Assembly: GCF_033954455.1 (NCBI RefSeq)
Contig: NZ_CP121473.1
Span: 3,954,501-4,018,500, forward strand
Direction of reading: 5' to 3'
Source: Thiorhodovibrio litoralis
GTDB lineage: Bacteria; Pseudomonadota; Gammaproteobacteria; Chromatiales; Chromatiaceae
DNA: 64,000 nucleotides
A program made the position numbers and the translations under genes. Under the pieces are notes generated by a model. The model saw nothing but the letters and a program-made list of their open reading frames with translations. It ran no database searches and was not told the DNA's origin. Positions 30,389-39,146 of this stretch are shown here, one piece after another (within the stretch, counting starts at the first letter, position 1; every line of letters starts with the position of its first letter).

Positions 30389-30569
30389 TTGGTCGCCCGA
30401 GCAGGCGCTGGCGGTCGTTGACTGGTTGGAGATGCTCTGCGAGGGAATTTATGAGATCCATGGCCTCGCTATCGCCGAGGCCCGCGAACAGGCCTATCAG
30501 GAGCAACTGCGCGATGAACGTCAGCTGCCCTTGCCGTTGTTTCCTTCCTACAACGATGATCCGTTCTGA
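30360..30569 (+). CDS. 69-residue IS21-associated small protein
   Basis: MYPPPMIPYDWSPEQALAVV and onward; helical and acidic, ending PLPLFPSYNDDPF. It starts in the end of istB in another frame with GGAGAGGAG upstream. Its place in the element and strong ribosome site support a real gene. Function unknown. Confidence 0.65.
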   Translation: MYPPPMIPYDWSPEQALAVVDWLEMLCEGIYEIHGLAIAEAREQAYQEQLRDERQLPLPLFPSYNDDPF

Positions 30570-30667
30570 GTGACCTTCACCGGCCACCGGGCGCGGCTCG
30601 CTGTTCGGTGGCTCACCCTTCGCCTTCAGCGAGGGCGTCGCTTTGTCGGGCGGCTGGACTTCACCGT

Positions 30668-31009
30668 TTATCCGCAGGTTTGTTCAGCCGCTAACACCGT
30701 CGCAAACAATTCCCAAGATCTGACCGCAGTGCGGAGTCCTCCGGCAAGATGCTTCGTGATGACATGGTCCGACTCTAAGATTTCGAAACAATCCCCGGAA
30801 TAGGCTACTAACACCCCGCACAGCGAGGCGGCAACCGAGATGCATATCCCTCTGGTAAGACCACAGATGCATGTCAAATCTCGCTTGATGAACTCTAGCT
30901 CCTGATCATCTTCTGGTCGATCCGCCTTCGTGGGCTGTTTTTCGCGGATAGCAACCAGGTATCGATGCAGGCATTCGACGTTAGCATGGAAGGATGGTTC
31001 AGTTAGCAT
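30668..31009 (-). CDS. Hypothetical protein, possibly cut by the IS21 element
   Basis: About 114 residues starting MLTEPSFHANVECLHRYLVA. A hydrophobic Cys-containing segment (CICGLTRGICISVAASLCG) lies mid-protein. The frame ends close to the right end of the IS21 element. Family not recognised; there is no clear ribosome site. The fragment at 26979-27191 may be its other half (inference). Confidence 0.35.
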   Translation of the reverse strand: MLTEPSFHANVECLHRYLVAIREKQPTKADRPEDDQELEFIKRDLTCICGLTRGICISVAASLCGVLVAYSGDCFEILESDHVITKHLAGGLRTAVRSWELFATVLAAEQTCG

Positions 31010-31048
31010 CAATGTCGCCTGTGCTGATACACAAAGTTGCGCTGCAAT

Positions 31049-31150
31049 TTAGTTGAGCAGTTTGATGAAGAACTTCTCCAGGGCCTCCTTCCAGGGGCTG
31101 TCATAGTCGGGTTTCTCGCCGGTGTCAGCGGCCTGGGTGTCGGCAGTCAT
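31049..31150 (-). pseudogene. 5' stub of a MTADTQ-type Rpn gene
   Basis: Only MTADTQAADTGEKPDYDSPW plus KEALEKFF remain, then unrelated IKLLN and a stop. The catalytic core is gone. The conserved leader upstream is intact. Confidence 0.75.
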
Positions 31151-31260
31151 GGGAGGAGTGTAGCCGATTCGCTGGCGGGGGAGGAGAGCTTCGCCGACGC
31201 CTTCCCGCTGCGGAGCGCATGGAAGGCTTAACGTGGGAAAATAATTCGAGCCTGGATCCA
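31151..31260 (-). repeat. MTADTQ-type leader, copy 2, with border motif
   Basis: Matches the copy at 24205-24314, including the hairpin and AATAATTCGAGCCTGGATCC at the distal end. Confidence 0.7.
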
Positions 31261-31386
31261 TTTGTTTCTCTTTTCCTTGATCGGCTTCAGCGCTAGAGCG
31301 ACGGAGCTTTCGTAAGCTATTGTGTTTGAATGATATATGGTCGCAGGGTAGGATAAGGTAAAAATTTTTTCCTTAAAGGCGCTTTT

Positions 31387-32862
31387 ATGGGTACGCACGC
31401 AGAGTGGGCGTTTTACGGTCGGCAGACGGAGTTGCAACAGCTGCAGAGTATTTTGTCTCGGCGCCGCTGGTTCTTTTTGCAGATTTCAGGGCGACGACGG
31501 ATCGGCAAAACCACCCTGATTCAGCAGGCGCTGCGTGCAGCGGACGTCACCAAAACGCTCTACATCCAGATTCCGGATTCGGATCCAGCCGGTGTGGTAG
31601 CGGCCTGCAATGGTTATCTGGAAACCTTTGGGCTGGAAGAGCGCGTTTACAGTCTCGGGCAGTTTGCCGGCTTGATTGCTCGTCTAGCCAAGGCAGGTTA
31701 CGTGGTCGCGTTGGACGAATTTCAGTATTTCCACCGAAAGCCACTCTTCGACTTCTGCTCGTTGCTACAGGCGGAGGTGGACCAGCTAAGCGCTCGGGCT
31801 GGAGAGGTGGCTGGTGGGTTAATTGTGCTGGGATCTTTGCACGCAGAGATGACGGCCCTGCTCGATGATCGTCAGGCGCCTCTGTTCAACCGAACAACGG
31901 ACACGCTGGAGCTCGGGCATCTGGATATCCGCGCTGTTCTAGAGATTCTGCGCACGCACGCGGATGAAGATCCTGAACGTCTGCTATTCCTCTGGAATCT
32001 GTTCGAAGGGGTCCCGAAATTCTATCGGGATGCTTACGAGCAGGACGTGCTGGATGCGGATCGTAAGACGTTGTTGAAAAAGCTGTTTTTTTCCAGTTCA
32101 TCGCCGTTGCGTAACGAGGCCGATAACTGGTTTCTGCGCGAGTTGCGTGGGCGATACGACATGGTGCTTCAGTTCCTGGCCTCACATCCAGGGTGTAACA
32201 ATGCGGACATCGAAGCGCATCTAGCGGCGGTCTCTGGCCCAGGCGAAGCGAGGCAGGTAGGCGGACATCTGAAGATTCTGACCGAGCGATACCGGATGAT
32301 CGAGCGACGGCTGCCGATCTTCGCCAAACCCAAAGCGCGCAGCGGACGGTACTACATCCGCGATAACTTCTTGCGTGCGTGGTTATCGGCATTGCAAAAG
32401 CCAGTGTCGGCGTCTGCTTTCCGACCTTTGGAAACGCTGATTGCTCAGTCGGACGAGCGCTTGGAAGAGATCGAGGGTCACGCTTTAGAAAGTCTGACGG
32501 CCCAACTCTACGAGGAACGAAGCCGGTTGGGCTTGGGGGATTTCGCATTGTCCGAGCACATGCAAGGCTACTGGGACCGCTCAGATGTTGAGGTTGACCT
32601 AGTGGCGGTTTCGGAGGAGCTGAAGACGATTCGGTTTGGCTCGTGCAAGCGCCAGGCAGATAAACTGGCTGGGTCGCTACCAACACTCGCGGTTGCTGCG
32701 ACACGTTTTTTGGCCGCGCACAAGATGTACCAGGGCTGGAACGTTGAATACGTGGCCATCGCCCCTCGCATCACGCACGCGCAAGCCGTCGCTATCCGCC
32801 GCCAAGGGGGCTCACCACAAAGTCTGGCTGATCTTTGTAATGAGCTGCGAACACATCCATAA
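31387..32862 (+). CDS. Archaeal-type STAND-like ATPase with DUF234 nuclease-like tail
   Basis: 491 residues. The AAA/STAND ATPase domain (ATPase_2) has Walker A LQISGRRRIGKTTLIQQAL near residue 40 and Walker B YVVALDEFQYFHR. A winged-helix segment follows (FLASHPGCNNADIEAHL). The C-terminal DUF234 region contains DRSDVEVDLVAVS and GSCKRQA, an E-x-D...CK pattern resembling restriction-endonuclease folds. The family is often found in islands; a defence or mobile-element role is inferred. AAAGG lies upstream of the ATG. Monocistronic. Confidence 0.85.
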   Translation: MGTHAEWAFYGRQTELQQLQSILSRRRWFFLQISGRRRIGKTTLIQQALRAADVTKTLYIQIPDSDPAGVVAACNGYLETFGLEERVYSLGQFAGLIARLAKAGYVVALDEFQYFHRKPLFDFCSLLQAEVDQLSARAGEVAGGLIVLGSLHAEMTALLDDRQAPLFNRTTDTLELGHLDIRAVLEILRTHADEDPERLLFLWNLFEGVPKFYRDAYEQDVLDADRKTLLKKLFFSSSSPLRNEADNWFLRELRGRYDMVLQFLASHPGCNNADIEAHLAAVSGPGEARQVGGHLKILTERYRMIERRLPIFAKPKARSGRYYIRDNFLRAWLSALQKPVSASAFRPLETLIAQSDERLEEIEGHALESLTAQLYEERSRLGLGDFALSEHMQGYWDRSDVEVDLVAVSEELKTIRFGSCKRQADKLAGSLPTLAVAATRFLAAHKMYQGWNVEYVAIAPRITHAQAVAIRRQGGSPQSLADLCNELRTHP

Positions 32863-32929
32863 CCGAAGCGTCATTGTGCATCGCAGACGCGTGATGCATC
32901 CGGAGCAATCAGGTAACCCCGCCGCTTCG

Positions 32930-33325
32930 ATGATGGCGACATCGAGCAGCTGGCTTTTCAGAGCCATTTCCAGCTCCAGCTCAACAGACCAAGGCGCCTC
33001 GGCGAAGGGTGTGGCGTGGTGGCGGCCAAGGCGAAGACATTGTCGCTAGCTTCCAGCTCCGCCCAGCGCGCGGGCTCCGCGTAGTCGAGCAGCTTGACCA
33101 TCGGGAAGTCGAATCGGCAGTGCGCCGGGTGGTCTTGGCCTCGCGCACGATCTTCTGGAATTCCTTGTCGAGAAACTGCACGCCCCGCGACCAGTCGATC
33201 TCGGCATGGATGGCCGGGAACAAGAGCGCGAGAAACTCCGGGAAGAACTTCTCCAGGGCCTCCTTCCAGGGGCTGTCGTAGTCGGGTTTCTCGCTGGTGT
33301 CAGCGGCTTGGGTGTCGGCAGTCAT
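32930..33325 (-). pseudogene. Degenerate MTADTQ-type Rpn gene
   Basis: The N-terminal part from 33325 reads MTADTQAADTSEKPDYDSPW through VREAKTTRR. An internal deletion with frame change then joins to FPMVKLLDYAEPARWAELEA in another frame. The E-x-Q core is lost. The same junction occurs at 46634-47370, so both derive from one already broken copy. The 3' end here is further truncated. Confidence 0.75.
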
Positions 33326-33437
33326 GGGAGGAGTGTAGCCGATTCCCTGGCGGGGGTGGAGCGCTGCGCCGACGCCTTCCCCCTTCCTAGCGCGTTGAAG
33401 GCTTGACGTGGGAAAATAATTCGAGCCTGGACCCTAT
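33326..33437 (-). repeat. MTADTQ-type leader, copy 3, with border motif
   Basis: Same leader as at 24205, ending in AATAATTCGAGCCTGGACCC at 33415-33434, followed by TATTCTCTGGG. Confidence 0.7.
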
Positions 33438-33576
33438 TCTCTGGGACTACCCCGGCGACCGCATTGGCGAGCATCACTCCATTCCCCTGTTGCCAGACAT
33501 CATTCGCGAACGCGCCGCTGCGGGTGGTGAGATGCAATGAGATATTGCGAAGTTACCGGGGGGTTACCCAACGGAT

Positions 33577-33999
33577 TTAAAGAAAAGCGTCCTTGAACCA
33601 ACCCCAAATTCCCAAAGAGAATCCGGGAACAAGGTCGATACCAGCTGCCGACTTGGCAAGGTAGAGCGCCAACAGACCCGTCAAGATGCTGAATGTCATG
33701 AACACTGTCAGGAATGCAGCCTGCATGAACAGGCCAACCTGCTGCTCGCCTCGGGAAAGCTCGCGGCGATTTCGACCGAGCAGAAAGACCACATAATACC
33801 GATGGCGCCAAAACTTCAGGGTGCCGCGCCAATCAATCGCGTGGCGGCCCCATTTGCGTGCACTTAGCGCCAGCTTGAGATAGGCGAGCTGTTCTTCGGA
33901 GAAGCTTGCCTGAACAGCGGGCGGCATCCGCGCCAACAGCGGCGTTAAGTCAGAATCCTTGCGCAAATCAGCACACGCATCAGCGACATGGGTCTCCAT
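33577..33999 (-). CDS. Small inner-membrane protein
   Basis: 140 residues from METHVADACADLR. The middle has an Arg/Trp-rich amphipathic stretch (HAIDWRGTLKFWRHRYYVVF, then RRELSRGEQQ), and two hydrophobic spans follow (AAFLTVFMTFSILTGLLALY; GIDLVPGFSLGIWG). GGAG sits 9 bases before this ATG; earlier in-frame ATGs lack support. Similar uncharacterised proteins occur in many proteobacteria. Function unknown. Confidence 0.6.
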   Translation of the reverse strand: METHVADACADLRKDSDLTPLLARMPPAVQASFSEEQLAYLKLALSARKWGRHAIDWRGTLKFWRHRYYVVFLLGRNRRELSRGEQQVGLFMQAAFLTVFMTFSILTGLLALYLAKSAAGIDLVPGFSLGIWGWFKDAFL

Positions 34000-34161
34000 C
34001 CAATAAACTCCGAAGTTGCGTCTGTGTTCGGACATCACGAACGCGGCGAGTGGACAATTGGGCGCATCGAAACGGAGCACGCTCGCGGCAGCCCACGTGA
34101 AAGCTATTCGTTTCTGGCACCACTCGATCACTGGCACCATTTGATCAAGTAAATGTTCCCC

Positions 34162-34257
34162 TCAATGATCGCGGCGCTGTTTGGCCAGCCAGGCTTCGAT
34201 GGTGTCTGGTTCAAGCCCCTTGCGCCGGTCCTCCGGATCAAACCGCGTCCATGCCGA
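34162..34257 (-). pseudogene. Tail fragment of an Rpn-associated (D)PE(D/E)R-repeat protein
   Basis: Reads RFDPEDRRKGLEPDTIEAWL then AKQRRDH and stop. It matches the end of the small protein at 54323-54556 (FDPEERLKGLDPAIIEAWLA). No start or upstream body remains. Confidence 0.55.
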
Positions 34258-34421
34258 GATTCTAGCCGATTCGCCGCCACCGGCGGAGGCAGGTGATGGG
34301 GTTTACTCGGCATCGGTAGCACTTGGAAAGGTTTTTGTGTTGTGGTGGCTTTGCAAACCAAATCGACCATAAAAGCCCCATGAGCCGTCGGTCTACACTC
34401 CGCTGGCCAGTCATCTCGCCG

Positions 34422-34910
34422 TCAATCGGCGCTCGCTCCTGGGTGAACAGATCCGTCCCTGTTCGCGGCGGCCATAAGGCCTGTACCTGCCGCAAGCTGA
34501 CTTGGATGGAATCGCCCAAGGTTTCCCCCCAGCCCGACCCGGGCACCGTCCGGCTCAAGCGTGTTCATCATGACCCGGGCATTTTGCCAAGGCTTTTGCC
34601 CTGCCGCCACCTGTCGGGTTCTGATTGTTCCTGACAGGCGCAAACCGCGATGTTGCAGCGCCCTGGTGTCGATTTTCTGTCGTAGACCGACGCTCTTTTC
34701 AGAGTCTCGCAAGCGCAACAGGACTGACCCATCCTCGGCAAGCCGCACCTGTCCGTGCGTTCCGGCGTGGATTTTCCAGGATTGCAGCCCGGCGCTGAAA
34801 TTGCCATTCTCTATCAGCGATGGACTCACCTCGATGAAGGGGTCGTAATAGACGCCTAGAAGAAGCGTCAGACATGCCAAGGAGAGAAAAATCCAAGTCT
34901 TCCGCTTCAT
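34422..34910 (-). CDS. Putative secreted protein, possibly 3'-disrupted
   Basis: MKRKTWIFLSLACLTLLLGV is a signal peptide or membrane anchor. The mature part LIENGNFSAGLQSWKIHAGT and onward resembles carbohydrate-binding jelly-roll modules (N-G-x-F...L..W). The C-terminal 30 residues after GARVGLGGN look out of frame, suggesting a frameshift. The start at 34910 is chosen at the signal peptide; 30 upstream codons are rejected. Neighbours are decayed polysaccharide-type genes (inference on role). Confidence 0.5.
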   Translation of the reverse strand: MKRKTWIFLSLACLTLLLGVYYDPFIEVSPSLIENGNFSAGLQSWKIHAGTHGQVRLAEDGSVLLRLRDSEKSVGLRQKIDTRALQHRGLRLSGTIRTRQVAAGQKPWQNARVMMNTLEPDGARVGLGGNLGRFHPSQLAAGTGLMAAANRDGSVHPGASAD

Positions 34911-35289
34911 CACGCTTTGGTCCAGATGCTGCTCGCGCGGGTCTGCGGCGAAGCAAAGCCCGCGAGCAACCAGATCACTCGATCCGATTCCCCGGGGCAA
35001 CCGCGCATGCTCTTACAATCCACCGAGATTTGACTCCCCGTTCAGCATCCTGACCTCCGTAGTCACGCCATGTGGGGGTATATGACCAACCCAGGCAACC
35101 CTTATGGCCGGTACCTTGCTTCCATAATAGGTTATTCATGACGCTCGCTCCTTGGCAAGCCAATCATTGGGGAGTACGAATTGTTGCTTCATCACGAATG
35201 TTAACGTCACCGATACCGCTTGCCGGAAGGGAGCCAGTTGCGTTACTGTACATACATTATTGTAAATACATCACCGCGCGAGGTGTGAC

Positions 35290-35553
35290 ATGCCGACACG
35301 GATTACCCGGGTTTTTAACAACGGCAACAGCCAAGCCGTGCGGATTCCCGCAGAGTTCCGAATCGATACCGACCGAGTTCAGATTTCGCGCAACCCAGAG
35401 GGCGATCTGTTACTCCACCCGCTGCGTGGGCAACGGGGCGAAGCGCTGATGCAGACCCTGCAGGCGTTAGGTGAAATCGACGAGACCTTTGTCGTTGCGC
35501 TGGAAACCGAGGGCCAAGACCGCCTGCCCATCCAAGAGCGCGACCCGCTGTGA
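35290..35553 (+). CDS. vapB: AbrB-fold antitoxin (VapB-like)
   Basis: 87 residues: MPTRITRVFNNGNSQAVRIP is the typical VapB AbrB-type DNA-binding start. The acidic C-terminal tail would bind toxin. The upstream stretch contains TACATACATTATTGTAAATA, an imperfect palindrome that may be the operator (inference). Overlaps the toxin start by 4 bp. Confidence 0.9.
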   Translation: MPTRITRVFNNGNSQAVRIPAEFRIDTDRVQISRNPEGDLLLHPLRGQRGEALMQTLQALGEIDETFVVALETEGQDRLPIQERDPL

Positions 35554-35960
35554 TCTATTTTCTTGACACCAACATTCTGATCTATCTCATCAAAAACCAG
35601 CCGCCCGCCGTCGCGCTGCGCATCGATGCCCTGCCTGAGGACGACAGCCTCAGCATGTCTTTCGTCACCTGGGCAGAACTCCTCAAGGGCGCGGAGCGCA
35701 GTCACCGCAAAGCGGACGTTCTGCGCCGACTTGAGATTCTGGCGCGGCAGGTTCCGATTCACTATCCTACAACCCCGGCGATTTGCCACCATTACGCAGA
35801 ACAGGCCAGCCGCCTGAAAGCGGCGGGCACGCCCATCGGCGCCAACGATCTTTGGATCGCCTGTCACGCGCTCGCCGAAAACGCCACCTTGGTGACCCAT
35901 AACCTTCGCGAATTTACCCGCGTGTCTGGCCTTCGGGTGCAAGACTGGGCTGAATCATGA
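35550..35960 (+). CDS. vapC: PIN-domain toxin VapC
   Basis: 136 residues. MIYFLDTNILIYLIK (Asp), VTWAELLKGAER (Glu), PIGANDLWIACHA (Asp), THNLREFTRV. GTG start overlapping the antitoxin stop. A ribonuclease toxin of the FitB/VapC type. Confidence 0.92.
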   Translation: MIYFLDTNILIYLIKNQPPAVALRIDALPEDDSLSMSFVTWAELLKGAERSHRKADVLRRLEILARQVPIHYPTTPAICHHYAEQASRLKAAGTPIGANDLWIACHALAENATLVTHNLREFTRVSGLRVQDWAES

Positions 35961-36014
35961 TCGGCGGATAGGGCTTGATGCCGCACTCAGCAACTCCGCC
36001 TAGAGCGCCTCGAA

Positions 36015-36533
36015 TTGCGGGATGACCACATCGGTAAAGGGGCTGGCGCCTTGTGCGCTGTGCTCGATCACGAGGGGCGCAAGGTACGCGCCTGCTCCGT
36101 GCACCTCGACGCCAACTGGTCGGACATGCGCGCCGCCGATGGGCGCTTTGAGCTGGCCATCAAAGAATGGGCCAAGATCCTCTGGGTGGAATTCTTCGCG
36201 CCCACATCACGCTACCTTGCAGCGCGAGAACTGGTTGACCGGCTCCAGGTCGACAGTGATCTGCCAACCCTGCTCGGCGGCGATTTCAACACCGTCCCGT
36301 GGTCCTATCCGATCCGCACCATCACCCGGTCGTTTCGCGATGCCTCGTGGCTGACAAGAAGCTACCTGGAAGGCACCTATCACAAACTCCCTGGCCCTCT
36401 TCAACCGCGAATCGATTTTGTCTTTGTTTCGCCATCCCTTCAATCAACACAAGCTGAGGTAGTGCAATGCCCCACGGGTGACCACTACCCGGTGCGGGCC
36501 AACGTGCGGTTATCAGGTGAACCGCTGCACTGA
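36015..36533 (+). pseudogene. 5'-truncated EEP-family phosphodiesterase
   Basis: Carries the C-terminal two thirds of the gene at 47645-48526: CSVHLDANWSDMR, LLGGDFNTVPWSYP, PRIDFVFVSPS and CPTGDHYPVRANV. The N-terminal catalytic Asn and Glu segments are missing. The first few codons belong to foreign sequence. From about 36037 the DNA is a near copy of 48030 onward at a constant offset of 11993 bp. Confidence 0.8.
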
Positions 36534-36608
36534 GCTGCTATCCGCGGCGGCGAGGAAAAGTAGATGCGGATGCGAAAATGGTGACCCGTCCCGATTTCCC
36601 TTTTCCAA

Positions 36609-36719
36609 CCCCGCATCGATTATCATTTTGTTGCCCGTAACTTTCAGGCGCGACAAACGAAGGTAGTCTCTTGCCCGACCGGAGATCATTATCCCGTGCG
36701 CGCCGAGTTGCGATTGTGA
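36609..36719 (+). pseudogene. Second EEP gene tail
   Basis: 36 codons (RIDYHFVARNFQARQTKVVS, CPTGDHYPVRAELRL) resembling the end of the 41323-42183 gene rather than the adjacent EEP copy. The same relic follows the EEP gene at 48602-48712. Confidence 0.75.
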
Positions 36720-36821
36720 CCATTACTGGCTAGTATTTTTCCCCGAGCGGCGCCAACGCCACATCCCATCTGTGCCTAATCTCCAGAATCGCCGCAACAG
36801 ATCGCCACGAGGGACTGTTTG

Positions 36822-37009
36822 ATGCTTCCACACCTGCGCAAATACGCCAATTGGAAGCCTCGGACGTGGAGCTTTACCAAGGCCAAGCCTTGCATGCCGA
36901 GATCGAAAACTTTCTGGTCGCGGCCGGCTTTCGCGTTGCCGGGCACTTCAATGCGCAGTTCGAGCAAGGCGAGCGCGTTCAGGGCGATTGGTTGTTTCGT
37001 CGGATGTGA
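36822..37009 (+). pseudogene. FkbM methyltransferase with large internal deletion
   Basis: Starts MLPHLRKYAN like the copy at 48815, then jumps about 510 bp to the C-terminal part (ASDVELYQGQALHAEIENFL ... GDWLFRRM) in another frame. The SAM-binding motif is lost. Confidence 0.75.
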
Positions 37010-37051
37010 CCAGCTCGGGAGCATCCCCCTGCCATGAACGCCTTCTGATCG

Positions 37052-38146
37052 ATGAAGCCGCGACAGCACCCCCATCAGCAGCGGCGCGAGCCGACCCACG
37101 ACAGCGGCTACAAACTCCTTTTCGCCCACGCCGCCATGGTGCGCGACCTGCTTCGCGGCTTCGTCCCCGGCGACTGGGTTCAGGCGCTGAATCTCGACAC
37201 CCTTGAGCGCTGCAGCGGCAGCTACGTCACCGACGACCTGCGCGACCGCGCCGACGATCTCATCTGGCGCCTGCGCTGGGGCGAAGACTGGCTCTATGTC
37301 TACCTGCTGCTGGAATTCCAATCCACCATCGACGCCTGGATGGCGGTGCGCATCCAAACCTACCTTGGCCTGCTCTATCAGGATCTCATCCGCGCCGAAC
37401 AACTGAGCGCCGCCGGACGTCTGCCGCCGGTGTTGCCGATTGTGCTCTACAATGGCGCGCAGGTCTGGAACGCCGCCGACACTATCGAGCCGCTGATTGA
37501 ACCCGCGCCACCGGTGCTGGCCGCCTATCGGCCCCAACAGCGCTATCTGCTGCTCGACGAGCGGCGCCTGGCCAAATCCGCAAACCTGCCACTGCGCAAC
37601 CTCAGTGCCGCGCTGTTTCAGCTTGAAGCTAGCCATGGCTCGGACGAGGTCATGACCATCCTGCGCACCCTGGTCGACTGGCTCAAGGATTCCGCTCAAA
37701 CGAGCCTGCGCCGGGCCTTTGCCGTGTGGTTTGGGCGCATCTTTCTGCCGAAGCGGCTACCGGGTATTGAGTTTCCGCCCTTAAACGATCTCATGGAGGT
37801 CTATGACATGCTCGCCAAAAATCTGGAAACCTGGACAGATCAATGGAAACACCAGGGATTGGAGCAGGGTCTGGAGCAGGGTCTGGAGCAGGGTCTGGAG
37901 CAGGGTCTGGAGCAGGGTCTGGAGCAGGGTCTGGAGCAAGGCCGAGAGCAAGGTCGGCGGGAGGCCACCCGACACCTGCTCCTCCGCCAAGTCCGCCGCC
38001 GCTTTGGCCCAGCCATCGCCGAGCAGAGCGCGCCCCTGCTTGCGCGGATCGTCGATCTCCAACAATTGGAAGAACTCGGTGATCACGTGTTGCTCAGTGC
38101 AGACAGCGCGGCCTGGCTCCAGGTGCTCCGCCAAGCCGGCGCCTAG
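37052..38146 (+). CDS. Rpn-family (YhgA-like) nuclease with LEQG repeat tail
   Basis: 364 residues. The N-terminal nuclease domain (about 20-250) has DSGYKLLFAHAAMVRDLLRG, RADDLIWRLRW (Asp) and YVYLLLEFQSTID, where E-x-Q stands for the PD-(D/E)XK lysine, as in many Rpn proteins. Seven LEQG units plus REQG follow, then a helical tail. Rpn proteins are DNA nucleases that promote RecA-independent recombination. An internal GGAGGT plus in-frame ATG (37808) would give a 112-residue C-terminal product beginning just before the repeats. Confidence 0.85.
   Translation: MKPRQHPHQQRREPTHDSGYKLLFAHAAMVRDLLRGFVPGDWVQALNLDTLERCSGSYVTDDLRDRADDLIWRLRWGEDWLYVYLLLEFQSTIDAWMAVRIQTYLGLLYQDLIRAEQLSAAGRLPPVLPIVLYNGAQVWNAADTIEPLIEPAPPVLAAYRPQQRYLLLDERRLAKSANLPLRNLSAALFQLEASHGSDEVMTILRTLVDWLKDSAQTSLRRAFAVWFGRIFLPKRLPGIEFPPLNDLMEVYDMLAKNLETWTDQWKHQGLEQGLEQGLEQGLEQGLEQGLEQGLEQGREQGRREATRHLLLRQVRRRFGPAIAEQSAPLLARIVDLQQLEELGDHVLLSADSAAWLQVLRQAGA
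37795..37810 (+). promoter_or_regulatory. Internal ribosome site and in-frame ATG in the Rpn gene
   Basis: GGAGGT at 37795-37800, 7-base spacer, ATG at 37808, in frame with the large ORF. Predicts a 112-residue short product starting MLAKNLETW. The same site is kept in the degenerate copy at 39535-39550. Confidence 0.6.
37858..37953 (+). repeat. 12-bp tandem repeat encoding (LEQG)7 + REQG
   Basis: Units of CTGGAGCAGGGT in frame. The homologous copy at 39598 has only three LEQG units, so copy number varies by whole codon-quads without breaking the frame. Confidence 0.9.
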
Positions 38147-38175
38147 CCGGACACGCGGGATGAGAATCGCCGCTC

Positions 38176-39045
38176 ATGCCTCCATTCATGAAAACCGACC
38201 ACCCCATTTACCTTTTTCTGTCTGCCGGTGCGGAGGCGTTTCGGGTGTTGACCGGCGGGATGCGGCTGGAAGGCGCCTATCACTTCAGCTCCACCACGCT
38301 CAAGACGCTGGAACGGCGTCTGGACGGACTGCTGGAGCCCGAGGGGCACCCCGGGCCGGTGTATGTGGTCGAATTCCAGGGGCAAGGCGCCGAGCGGGCC
38401 GGTTACAATCTGCTGGCCAAGATGGGACTCTACGGCGAACAGCATCCGACGCGCGATGTGATCGGCATCGGGGTGTTTCTGCGCGAGCGCGATGTCCCGG
38501 TTTATCCCCGCGGGCTTGGCGCCTCGCCCGACCTCGTGCGCATCGTCGTCCTCGACCAGATTTTGCCGGACTGGCTCGCACGCGAGCCGGAGAATTCCTA
38601 TCTGGCGGTGTTCGCCCCGCTGCTGATCGATGGCGAGGCGGAATTGCGCGCCCGCGCCCCGGCGCTGTGGCAAGGCTTGCAGACCGCGCCGCTCCCGCCC
38701 GAGGCGCGCGAGCGGCTGGCGCAAGTGATGGAATTTTGGTTTTTCGAACGCTTCCGCGGTCTGACCGCACAGGAGATCTGGGCCATGTTGAATCTGGCAA
38801 CCCCCATTCAAGAGACCCGCGCCTATCAATCCATCTTTGCCGAGGGCAAGGCCGAAGGCGAGGCCGAGGGCGAGGCCAAGGGCAAGGCGACCACCCTCAA
38901 GCGGCAGATCAAACGGCGGTTCGGTCGTCTGTCCGTTGAGGCCGAGCGGCGCATCGACGCCGCCCCGGTCGCGCAGCTCGATGTCTGGCTCGATGCCATT
39001 TTCGACGGCGACAGCGTGGACAGCCTGCTCGGGTCGGAGCGGTAG
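38176..39045 (+). CDS. DUF2887/DUF4351 Rpn-like nuclease-family protein
   Basis: 289 residues. MKTDHPIYLFLSAGAEAFRV and SSTTLKTLERRLDGLL followed by PVYVVEFQGQGAER (E-x-Q) fit DUF2887 PD-(D/E)XK-like proteins. A KAEGEAEGEAKGKA low-complexity linker leads into a C-terminal DUF4351 helical region (LKRQIKRRFGRLSVEAERRI). An internal AGGAGA plus in-frame ATG at 38785 would give an 86-residue C-terminal product. Adjacent to, and in the same orientation as, the 37052 gene. Confidence 0.83.
   Translation: MPPFMKTDHPIYLFLSAGAEAFRVLTGGMRLEGAYHFSSTTLKTLERRLDGLLEPEGHPGPVYVVEFQGQGAERAGYNLLAKMGLYGEQHPTRDVIGIGVFLRERDVPVYPRGLGASPDLVRIVVLDQILPDWLAREPENSYLAVFAPLLIDGEAELRARAPALWQGLQTAPLPPEARERLAQVMEFWFFERFRGLTAQEIWAMLNLATPIQETRAYQSIFAEGKAEGEAEGEAKGKATTLKRQIKRRFGRLSVEAERRIDAAPVAQLDVWLDAIFDGDSVDSLLGSER
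38771..38787 (+). promoter_or_regulatory. Internal ribosome site and in-frame ATG in the DUF2887/DUF4351 gene
   Basis: AGGAGA, 8-base spacer, ATG at 38785, in frame. Short product MLNLATPIQETRAYQSIFAE and onward. The same site survives at 49609-49625, where the large ORF no longer exists. Confidence 0.55.
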
Positions 39046-39146
39046 GCACCCTCCGGTGAATGTCAAGGCCTCGCCGCATGGGCCAGGGTTGCCGTCATCG
39101 CCGCCGACAGCCGCTGGCTTGAAAGATCGAGAGAAGGAATCGTCGC

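Larger units (their letters stand above)
27195..30590 (+). mobile_element. IS21-family element with two extra small genes
   Basis: Gene order is Cys-rich protein, istA, istB, 69-residue protein, all on the plus strand and tightly packed. GCCGGTGAA at 27196 and TTCACCGGC near 30577 could be terminal inverted repeats. An alternative right end is near 30665, so the limits are approximate. No target duplication could be confirmed. Confidence 0.7.

Noticed and set aside
31886-32704. 272-codon minus-strand frame opposite the DUF234 ATPase
   Set aside because: Shadow frame; the plus-strand ATPase has clear Walker motifs.
37858-37953. Regular short repeats that could suggest a CRISPR array
   Set aside because: They are contiguous 12-bp coding repeats without spacers, inside an Rpn gene; no cas genes in the window.
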